From Promethearchaeota archaeon (GTDB taxonomy: Archaea > Asgardarchaeota > Lokiarchaeia > Sigynarchaeales > SOKP01): a stretch of 13,872 bases of DNA. The notes beneath the pieces are model-generated. The model was not told where the DNA came from. It saw only the letters and a list, made by a program, of their open reading frames with translations, and did not search any database. A program made the translations under genes and the position numbers. The DNA is taken from positions 1 through 13,872 of the forward strand of contig JAEOUI010000347.1 in NCBI GenBank assembly GCA_016839425.1, written 5' to 3'. Positions 7,566 to 13,872 of this stretch are shown here, in pieces; position 1 is the stretch's first letter, and each line of letters starts with the position of its first letter.

Positions 7566-8858
7566 TTATTTATAAAATCTTTTTAAGTCATTTTTTATAT
7601 CTCTTACAAATAAAATTAGTTTGTTAGAGGGAATTTTCTCTGATATCAGTAGTAAATTTTTTAATTTACAGTTAAGGGACAACAAACTTACCATTATTAT
7701 ATTCAAATCCTTGGAACTTGAAAGAATTAAATGTTCTATATTGTCGTTAATTGCCATGTCTTCGAATGTTAGGTTTAGTTGGGCAATTAGCTTATGAGAG
7801 TAATTAATGAGTTTAGTATTGAAATCTTTAGACATGGATTGAGCAATAATGGTATTGTTTCGGTTTGTAAGAAAACACATTATCTCTGATTTTTCCTCGA
7901 GAGCCTCGTCTAATATAATCTTTAATGCAAAATTCTCTTCAGAAAAACTACTTAATATTTCGTAAAACGCAAAATAAGTATTATATATTAAATTTGGATA
8001 AATACTCGTAAAATATATAGGTATATTCACAATTTGATGAATTTTAATCTCAATATCATTAGCTTGAGTTTCTCTCAATTCCTGATTTATCAGATCAATC
8101 TTGTGAAAAAAGACAATTAATTTAGATCCTTCCGACTTCCTATTCGCAATATCTTGGATAATTTTGATCTCTTTTAATATTTCTGCAGAATGAGAGACCC
8201 ATCTAGGATAATCAATAACATAAATTATAATATTAGCATTATCAAAAGCAATTGAATGTTCTTCTTCGTCTGTAAGAAGTGATCCAAGTTCTTGGCCAGA
8301 AGAATCAAAAACCCCTAAGTTTAAATCAAGCCAACTATGAATAGAGGGAGTTATTCCTCGAGTTGGTTCGAGGGGATTATATAATAAGTCCTTAGGATTC
8401 GCCCCTTCAAAAACGATTTTTTTTAATGTTGATTTACCTGTACCAGCCCTTCCTAAAATTAAAATCTTTTTTTGAGTGGTTTTTTCAAAAAATACTTTAA
8501 TGTTAGATAAAAAAAAATCGTTTCTTTCCTTACCTTGAAACTTGAATAATTCTTTTCCAAGGTCAGATAATTGCGCTTTCAGCTTATAAGTCCTGTATCT
8601 TTCTTTCTCGTGGGTTATCAAAACAATTATTTCATAACCACTTTCTGATACCCTTCTTTTATCGCAATAACTAAGAATAATTTGCTCGTTGTAATTAGTT
8701 TCTATGAGCTCCTCTTTGTTAAAATTTCGATCGTAGGAATGTGTCATATAAATTTGGTTGATTAATTCACTTGTTAGATTAAATTCTTCTGGATATTTTG
8801 CGTCTAATATTGATCCTTCTTTTTGATCCCAACTAAAAAGTACCATCCCTATTACCAT
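7566..8858 (-). CDS. Longin-Rag/Gtr1-like GTPase-roadblock fusion protein
   Basis: Three parts are visible. Residues 1-125 have a longin-like pattern beginning at the very N-terminus (MVIGMVLFSWD, then GSILDAKYPE), where longin domains usually lie. Residues 130-303 are a G domain with G1 GRAGTGKST (136-144), G2 Thr166 in EPTRG, G3 FDSSGQ (184-189), G4 HKID (252-255) and G5 TSI (284-286); HKxD and TSI are Rag/Gtr1 traits. Residues about 308-400 match the order and spacing of the RagA C-terminal roadblock domain (helix, EIMCFL, IIAQS, a long helix, then LNIIMVSLLS). The protein thus looks like a RagA with an added N-terminal longin domain. First gene of the - strand GTPase run, with a TATA box about 75 nt upstream. 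An upstream in-frame ATG is not evident; the ATG at 8856-8858 gives the intact longin start. Probable cytosolic or membrane-surface GTP switch; partner and GEF unknown. Confidence 0.82.
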   Translation of the reverse strand: MVIGMVLFSWDQKEGSILDAKYPEEFNLTSELINQIYMTHSYDRNFNKEELIETNYNEQIILSYCDKRRVSESGYEIIVLITHEKERYRTYKLKAQLSDLGKELFKFQGKERNDFFLSNIKVFFEKTTQKKILILGRAGTGKSTLKKIVFEGANPKDLLYNPLEPTRGITPSIHSWLDLNLGVFDSSGQELGSLLTDEEEHSIAFDNANIIIYVIDYPRWVSHSAEILKEIKIIQDIANRKSEGSKLIVFFHKIDLINQELRETQANDIEIKIHQIVNIPIYFTSIYPNLIYNTYFAFYEILSSFSEENFALKIILDEALEEKSEIMCFLTNRNNTIIAQSMSKDFNTKLINYSHKLIAQLNLTFEDMAINDNIEHLILSSSKDLNIIMVSLLSLNCKLKNLLLISEKIPSNKLILFVRDIKNDLKRFYK

Positions 8859-9033
8859 CTTGTCTTACCTCTCTATTCTGCTAATCAATAAACTGAGATT
8901 TGATAACACATAAATATAAAAAATTAGTATATATAAACATATGTTAAAAAACAAATAGTACGCTATTGGTTTATTGTTTTTTGAAATATTTTTTAATAGT
9001 CTGTGTAATAATGTAGATTCCAAGGAGATAAAA
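8859..9033. promoter_or_regulatory. Divergent promoter region between GTPase operon and two-component cluster
   Basis: This 175-bp AT-rich spacer separates two operons transcribed away from each other. On the - strand TTTATATA (+ strand 8930-8937) is a textbook archaeal TATA box, placing initiation near 8905 and leaving a leader of about 45-50 nt for the GTPase operon. The same element reads TATATAAA on the + strand but would be about 100 nt from the regulator start; a nearer + strand candidate is GAAATATTTTTTA (8983-8995). A perfect 10-bp palindrome AACATATGTT (8936-8945) overlaps the edge of the TATA box on the BRE side for the - strand. Shared control of both operons is possible but not shown. 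Confidence 0.5.
9022..9028 (+). promoter_or_regulatory. Ribosome binding site setting the start of the first receiver protein
   Basis: AAGGAGA lies 5 nt before ATG 9034. It selects this codon over the in-frame ATG at 8974, whose 20 extra residues (hydrophobic, unlike any receiver N-terminus) have no ribosome site and would include this Shine-Dalgarno sequence. Confidence 0.75.
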
Positions 9034-9405
9034 ATGACAAAACGAGTATATGTAATTGAAGATAATGCAAAAAATATGAAATTATTCAAGGCTATCTTAA
9101 ATTTGATCCCTGATATTGAAATTTTTGAAGAAGTTCAAGGCAATACTGGTTTTGAACTAATTAAATCTAGTGAACCTGATTTAATAATTTTAGATATTCA
9201 ATTACCTGAGATGAGCGGTATTGAAATATGTACTGAACTTAGAAAAATTGATAGATTTAAAGACATTCCAATAATAGCTGTGACTTCTTTTGCAATGAAG
9301 GGTGATAAAGAGAGGATTTTATCAGCAGGCTTTACGACTTATGTATCAAAACCAATTAGGGTGGCAGAATTTAGAGAATTAATTTCTCAATATATTAGCT
9401 CATAA
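9034..9405 (+). CDS. Receiver-only response regulator (CheY/DivK-like)
   Basis: A single phosphoacceptor domain of 123 residues with no output domain. The acidic pair Glu9-Asp10, phosphorylated Asp54 (IILDIQLPEMSG), switch residue Thr84 (IAVTS) and Lys106 (SKP) are all present, so it should be functional. Such proteins pass phosphoryl groups in relays or signal by protein contact. It is followed 81 bp later by a histidine kinase, its likely donor, and resembles the second receiver at 10583 closely (shared IKLFKAIL/MKLFKAIL and LRKIDRFK), which points to duplication. Start chosen at 9034 from the strong AAGGAGA upstream. The GTPase operon is divergent from it. Confidence 0.9.
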   Translation: MTKRVYVIEDNAKNMKLFKAILNLIPDIEIFEEVQGNTGFELIKSSEPDLIILDIQLPEMSGIEICTELRKIDRFKDIPIIAVTSFAMKGDKERILSAGFTTYVSKPIRVAEFRELISQYISS

Positions 9406-9486
9406 CCATATAAAATATTTATGAGATAATATTAAATTTTCTAATTTCATGTTATTAATAGGTCAAATTTAATTACCCCTTTAATT

Positions 9487-10554
9487 ATGAAGGAACAAAT
9501 AAAAAATCTAATATATATATTTATTTTCTCAATGGTTTTTTTAACTCTTTCTGTATTTTATCTGATGAGTAATATTTTAATTTTAATATTTCTACTCATT
9601 TTTGGAATTCCAATTTTATTAATTTGGAAGAAAAAAGGGATTGTTTTGTTTTTATTATCCATTTCAATAGATTTTGTATTCATATTTTTTCACGAATCTA
9701 ATCCATTATACAATATTCTCGCAATTACTTCAATTTTTTTCATCGCAATTGTTTTTGATCATTATTATGACATTACAATCAGACAATTAATGAATCGCTA
9801 TTCAACTCTTAAAAAGCATCAGGATCAATTTATTGATGAAATAATAAAGAAATCCCAATTTAAGTCAATATTCGTTTCTACAGTATCCCACGATTTGAGA
9901 AGTCCGCTTAATGCTATTTTAGGATTTTCAGATTTGCTTTTGCAAATATTTGAATCAAAATTAGATGAGAAAGCAATTTTATATCTAAAAACTATTTATG
10001 AAGCTGGAGAAGAATTATTAGAATTAATAGACAAGCTAATTGATATTTCTAAGATTGATACTGGTAAACTACAGTTAATTCTTGAAAAAATTGAAATTAA
10101 TGAATTTATTTTTTCAATAATAAAAACAATAGACCCTTTATTTAAAAATAAGGATATTCATTTCGAATATCAACCAAATCTTCAAACATGTTATCTTAAT
10201 GCAGATAAACTAAAATTAAAAGAAATTTTAATCAAACTTCTTGTAAATTCAATAGAATACATGCACTCTGGATATATTTGTTTGAAAGTCATAGAAAACG
10301 AAAAATATACAAAGTTTGAAATCTTGGATGATGGTCTTGGACTCAAAAATGAAGAATTGGATTTTATATTCAGGCCATTTAAAAAATGGAATTTATTAAA
10401 AATAAAATATATTAGAGAATCGAATTTTGGATTGATGTTAGCAAAACGGTTGATTGAAATCCATCAAGGAAAATTAAATATTATAAATACTAATCAAAAT
10501 TATACAATTATAAACTTTTCAATACCTAAATCATTACAAATTTCTGAGTCTTAA
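9487..10554 (+). CDS. Membrane histidine kinase with four transmembrane helices and no separate sensor domain
   Basis: Four hydrophobic segments (about 9-27, 29-46, 51-68, 76-92) are joined by very short loops, so any signal is sensed in or near the membrane. A linker helix leads to HisKA with phospho-His135 in SHDLRSPLNAILGFSD, then a HATPase_c domain: N box Asn254 (LLVNSIEYM), G1 box DDGLG (281-285) and F box FIFRPF. The G2 box, normally GxGLGL, is ESNFGLML here (311-318), so the ATP-lid glycines are mostly lost, and the Lys of the NAxKF motif is Glu257. Weak or altered ATP binding is therefore possible. The catalytic core resembles that of the large kinase at 10980-13853. Placed between two receiver-only genes, 28 bp before the second. 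No Shine-Dalgarno site is seen before ATG 9487. AT-rich like its neighbours. Confidence 0.87.
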   Translation: MKEQIKNLIYIFIFSMVFLTLSVFYLMSNILILIFLLIFGIPILLIWKKKGIVLFLLSISIDFVFIFFHESNPLYNILAITSIFFIAIVFDHYYDITIRQLMNRYSTLKKHQDQFIDEIIKKSQFKSIFVSTVSHDLRSPLNAILGFSDLLLQIFESKLDEKAILYLKTIYEAGEELLELIDKLIDISKIDTGKLQLILEKIEINEFIFSIIKTIDPLFKNKDIHFEYQPNLQTCYLNADKLKLKEILIKLLVNSIEYMHSGYICLKVIENEKYTKFEILDDGLGLKNEELDFIFRPFKKWNLLKIKYIRESNFGLMLAKRLIEIHQGKLNIINTNQNYTIINFSIPKSLQISES

Positions 10555-10582
10555 TAAATAAAATAAAATTTTCGGTGATAAT

Positions 10583-10966
10583 ATGATAGAGATCTATATT
10601 GTTGAAGATTTTAAATATAACATAAAATTGTTTAAAGCTATTTTAGAGACCATTCCTAATGTCAATCTTCATTTTGAGGAAGATGGTTTAAAAGGATTAG
10701 AAATGATAAAAAATGGAAATCCTGATTTGATTATATTAGATTATAGATTACCAAATATCTATGGTTCGGAAATATGTATTGCTCTACGTAAAATTGATAG
10801 ATTTAAGACAATGCCAATTATTGCTGTGTCTTCTTCACCAATTCATAGATTAGAAGATAGAGAGGAATTCTTTCGAAAAGCAGGTTTTACAAAATTATTT
10901 CCCAAACCTTTTAAGACCAAAGAATTTTTAGATTATGTTAAAGAAATATTAAATCTTAAGAATTGA
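10583..10966 (+). CDS. Second receiver-only response regulator
   Basis: A 127-residue single receiver domain. Glu8-Asp9, phosphoacceptor Asp53 (IILDYRLPNIYG), Ser83 at the switch position and Lys108 (PKP) are present. It differs from the first receiver by a short insertion after the switch residue (HRLEDREE region) and by an FPKPF motif. ATG 10583 follows GGTGAT (10574-10579), an archaeal Shine-Dalgarno sequence, though the spacing is short at 3 nt. Lying 28 bp after the membrane kinase, it is probably translated from the same mRNA and is the best candidate for that kinase's partner. Its stop is only 13 bp from the stop of the convergent large kinase gene. Confidence 0.9.
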   Translation: MIEIYIVEDFKYNIKLFKAILETIPNVNLHFEEDGLKGLEMIKNGNPDLIILDYRLPNIYGSEICIALRKIDRFKTMPIIAVSSSPIHRLEDREEFFRKAGFTKLFPKPFKTKEFLDYVKEILNLKN

Positions 10967-10979
10967 GTTATGGTTTATC

Positions 10980-13853
10980 TTAATTTTCTTTAGGAATAGA
11001 GAAAGTAAATGTTGTTCCCTTACCTAAAATACTAAAAAAACTTATTTCTCCCCCATGAAGGTTAATTAATCGTTTTGTAAGTGACAATCCTAAACCTGAT
11101 CCTGGGATTGAATTTATTATAGGGGAATTAACCCTTTTGAAATCTTTAAATATCAGATCGAAATCCTTTCTGGCTATCCCAATACCAGTATCCTTGACCT
11201 TAAAAATGAATGCATCATATTTTTCTTCAACAATAAGATTGATTTCTCCACTAAGTGTAAACTTAATCGCATTACTCAATAAATTTAACAATATTTCCTT
11301 TGTACGAATTGGATCAGCATATATCATCATTTTATCATCTAAGCCAATTATATTAAACTTGAGGTTCTTTAGACTATACAATGGTTTTATTGTACCGTGA
11401 ATCTGATCAAAAAGATTTTTTAATTGAAATAACTCTCTATTAAGAGTTAATTTTCCAGCTTCTATTTTAGATATATCTAAAATGTGGTTAATCATTTCCA
11501 ATAAATGATCGGCTGAGTTACGTATGTCTTCAAGAAAATCAATTTGCATTTCATTTAGCGGTCCATAACCTTTTTCTAATAATAAATCAGAAAACCCAAT
11601 AATACTATTCAATGGAGTTCTTAACTCGTGAGACATTGTTGACATGAAATTGGTTTTAAATTGAGAGGATTTTAAAATTTGGTTAATATAGAATTTCTGT
11701 TTCTCTAACGCTTCGTTAAGTTTTAAAGTTTTTTTTCGTACTTCTTCTTCTAATTTTTTACTAAATTCCTCTTTTAAAACCTCTGATTTTTTACGATCTG
11801 TTATATCTCTTAAAACACCATGAAATCCTATTTTATTTCCCTCGTTATCGTATTTTAGATAAGCAGAAGTTTCCAAAAATATCTGTTCTCCTCGTTTATT
11901 AACTATTTCATAGTCTAATGCTTGAATTCCAAATCCGATATTAAAGATATTCTTGTATGTATTAAGTAACATTTCGCCTGTCTCTTTATCCGTGAATTGC
12001 TTGAAATTCTTACCAATAAGTGCATCATTGGTATAACCAAGAAGTCTACCAGTGGCCTTATTAGCAAATGTAATGTTTCCTTTATTATCAATTTCATAAT
12101 ACCCATCTTCCATATTTTCAAGAATAGTACGATACCGCTTCTCGGATGTCTTTAATTTTTTTTCTACTTCTTTTTTTTCAATTATAGTTTTTAATCTTGT
12201 TCCAAGTTCAGTTATTAGAGCAATTTCCTGTTTTTCAAAATCTCTTGGTTCTTGACTGTAGATTTCAATTATTAACCAATTTTTTCCAATCTGTTGTCGC
12301 GTGCTAACAGACCATTCAGTTTGTTTAAAACCTATTGTTTTATAAAAAATATCTTTGTAATTTATTTTAATATGTACAACTCGTGGGATTTCCCACGCAA
12401 AGTGAATAAAATGTAAAGTGCCCTGTAAAATATCTTCCAATTCTAAATCCGGATCTTCCGTTATTTTAGTGATTCCATACAAGCAATTTAGTTCTTTATA
12501 TCTCTTTTTTAATTCTTCTTGAGATTCGTGAATTAATCTTTCCTGTACTACCTTATCTGTAATATCTTTTATAGCACCACAGAAACCTATCTTATTTCCT
12601 AGAGAATCGTATTTAAGGTAAATTGATATTTGAAGAATTTTATTAAGCCCATTTTTAACCGAAAAAGCTTGTATGAATTCGGATTCTTCAATACCGTTAT
12701 TGTAAACTCGATTAAAAGCTTCAAATACTCTTCTTTTCTCATCGATTTTTATAAAATCCCCATATTTTTTATTTAATAGACTCAATTTTGAGTAACCAAA
12801 AATATCACAAAACTTATTGTTTAAAAAAACAAAATTACCTTCTAAATCTGTTTCGTAATATCCTTCATTAGTAGTTTCTAAGATGTTATAATATCTCACT
12901 TCAGATTCTAGAATCCTGAGCCTGGAGATTTCCTTCTCCTTATTTTCAAGAGTTTCTTGTATTTTCTTACGATCTGAAATGTCTCTACAAGTATTTATAA
13001 GTACTTTAGTATTATTCCAATACATTTTTGATGAACTTATTTCTACAAAAATTTTTTCTCTATTTTTTGTTATAATTGGCATTGTGAATGTAGTTTCTGC
13101 TTCGGAAACCATACTGGATATCATGTTTTTCACAACCTCACTTAATGTTGGAGAATAAATGTGAATAATATTCATTGTGAGTATTTCATCCATTGAATAT
13201 CCAAGTTTTTTAAGAACTCTTTGATTTGTCTGTAAAATATTTCCTTCGTAGTCTATTACAAACACCATGTCGCTTAATGCTCCAAATAACGATTGGAAAT
13301 TATTTTTCTGTTTTTTAAGATCAATTTCGGTCTTAATTTTTGTGATTACGGTTCCTATTTCTGTACAAATTACCTGTAATAATTCTTTTTCCTCTTCAGT
13401 GAAAATACTCTTATCAGTAACTCCGAGATTTATTGCTCCAATTACGATATTTTTATCTTTTAAAGGAATACTAGCAATTGAAGATATTCCATATTTTTTT
13501 GCTCTTTCAGGATTAACTTCGTGATAATTCTCAGAAAATAAGGGTTTTCCATCAAAAAAGATTTTATTATAAGGATATTGATTTATATCAATGTTATCAA
13601 GTGATATGAGCATTTCTTCAGTTAAATTTTTGTGATGGAATATTTTCGCGATTTTATTTATTTGATCTACAAAATATATACCTCCAATATTAAAACCAAG
13701 ATTGCTCATTAAAATTTCTAAGATCTTATCAAATAAAATATGCAAATCGCTTGTCTGATTTCCTAGTTTAATAATATTATTAATAAGTTGTAGATTTTTG
13801 ACATTTTTCCATAAATTATCCTTAATTACTGAGTTATTCGAAATATTTTCCAT
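10980..13853 (-). CDS. Cytosolic multi-sensor histidine kinase, GAF-PAS-PAS-GAF-like-PAS-HisKA-HATPase
   Basis: There is no membrane segment in its 957 residues. In order: GAF (about 20-175, IGAINLGV near the end), PAS (185-298, ending CRDISDRKK), PAS (316-436, ending IKDITDK), a GAF-like domain of the type common in PAS kinases (about 453-560, beginning ELNCLYGITKI), PAS (572-690, ending LRDITDRKK), a coiled linker (690-730), HisKA with His742 in SHELRTPLNSIIGFSD, and HATPase_c with Asn861 (LLSNAIKFT), DTGIGI (888-893), and GSGLGL (918-923). All kinase motifs are intact. The second and third PAS domains share a GYYE start and a KYD..GNKIGF segment, so one likely arose by internal duplication. 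No receiver domain is attached, so it needs a separate regulator; the receivers ending 13 bp away are candidates. ATG 13851-13853 follows GTGAT (13858-13862), a Shine-Dalgarno match. Signal unknown. Confidence 0.92.
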   Translation of the reverse strand: MENISNNSVIKDNLWKNVKNLQLINNIIKLGNQTSDLHILFDKILEILMSNLGFNIGGIYFVDQINKIAKIFHHKNLTEEMLISLDNIDINQYPYNKIFFDGKPLFSENYHEVNPERAKKYGISSIASIPLKDKNIVIGAINLGVTDKSIFTEEEKELLQVICTEIGTVITKIKTEIDLKKQKNNFQSLFGALSDMVFVIDYEGNILQTNQRVLKKLGYSMDEILTMNIIHIYSPTLSEVVKNMISSMVSEAETTFTMPIITKNREKIFVEISSSKMYWNNTKVLINTCRDISDRKKIQETLENKEKEISRLRILESEVRYYNILETTNEGYYETDLEGNFVFLNNKFCDIFGYSKLSLLNKKYGDFIKIDEKRRVFEAFNRVYNNGIEESEFIQAFSVKNGLNKILQISIYLKYDSLGNKIGFCGAIKDITDKVVQERLIHESQEELKKRYKELNCLYGITKITEDPDLELEDILQGTLHFIHFAWEIPRVVHIKINYKDIFYKTIGFKQTEWSVSTRQQIGKNWLIIEIYSQEPRDFEKQEIALITELGTRLKTIIEKKEVEKKLKTSEKRYRTILENMEDGYYEIDNKGNITFANKATGRLLGYTNDALIGKNFKQFTDKETGEMLLNTYKNIFNIGFGIQALDYEIVNKRGEQIFLETSAYLKYDNEGNKIGFHGVLRDITDRKKSEVLKEEFSKKLEEEVRKKTLKLNEALEKQKFYINQILKSSQFKTNFMSTMSHELRTPLNSIIGFSDLLLEKGYGPLNEMQIDFLEDIRNSADHLLEMINHILDISKIEAGKLTLNRELFQLKNLFDQIHGTIKPLYSLKNLKFNIIGLDDKMMIYADPIRTKEILLNLLSNAIKFTLSGEINLIVEEKYDAFIFKVKDTGIGIARKDFDLIFKDFKRVNSPIINSIPGSGLGLSLTKRLINLHGGEISFFSILGKGTTFTFSIPKEN

Positions 13854-13872
13854 TTAAATCACATCAACATCA

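Noticed and set aside
8974..9033. N-terminal extension of the first receiver from an in-frame ATG
   Set aside because: The 20 extra residues do not fit a receiver, and a strong AAGGAGA lies just before ATG 9034.
8865..9089. Hydrophobic 74-residue - strand reading frame just upstream of the longin-Rag gene
   Set aside because: It runs antisense through the first receiver's ribosome site and start, lacks a ribosome site, and its Ile/Leu/Phe/Tyr-rich content is what AT-rich DNA gives by chance.
1..13872. CRISPR arrays, tRNA or rRNA genes, insertion sequences
   Set aside because: No spaced direct repeats, no cloverleaf-like or conserved rRNA sequence, and no transposase frame or terminal repeats were seen in any intergenic stretch, all of which are under 225 bp.

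Overview
The window looks like the genome of an Asgard archaeon, most likely of the Lokiarchaeia type. That placement is inferred from gene content, because no rRNA or tRNA gene is present. The reasons are three eukaryote-like small GTPases (one Arf-like, two Rag/Gtr1-like) fused to longin, roadblock or helix-hairpin-helix modules; archaeal TATA elements; GTG and TTG starts; a BioD-like/DRTGG protein of the archaeal Pta-related family; and very AT-rich DNA. Every protein here except the partial first one appears complete.

Left part (1-1969, + strand): the 3' end of a DRTGG-domain protein, then a 3-hydroxyacyl-CoA dehydrogenase. The promoter of the dehydrogenase carries a striking nested pair of inverted repeats around its TATA box. 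Next (2029-4419, - strand) is a secreted protease-like protein. It has a signal peptide, a domain closely resembling the streptococcal IgG-cleaving IdeS/Mac cysteine protease (family C66), three PKD-like beta domains and a cysteine-rich helical C-terminus.

Centre (4575-8858, - strand): three GTPase genes in a row, transcribed in the order longin-Rag-roadblock, Rag-winged helix-longin-like, HhH-Arf-tail. The first two are 14 nt apart and both have Rag-type features (HKID in place of NKxD, DxSGQ with the catalytic Gln). They look like a Rag-like pair produced from one transcript, with an Arf-like partner behind.

Right part (9034-13853): divergent from the GTPase operon is a + strand cluster of receiver-only regulator, four-helix membrane histidine kinase, and second receiver-only regulator. 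A large cytosolic GAF/PAS histidine kinase lies convergent to it on the - strand. The arrangement places a phosphorelay back to back with a GTPase operon across a 175-bp shared promoter region.

The candidate undescribed system is this GTPase trio with its neighbouring two-component proteins: small G proteins carrying their own longin and roadblock platforms, possibly coupled to bacterial-type phospho-signalling. The most surprising single gene is the IdeS-like protease. Functions are inferred from motifs and remembered family sequences; no searches were run.
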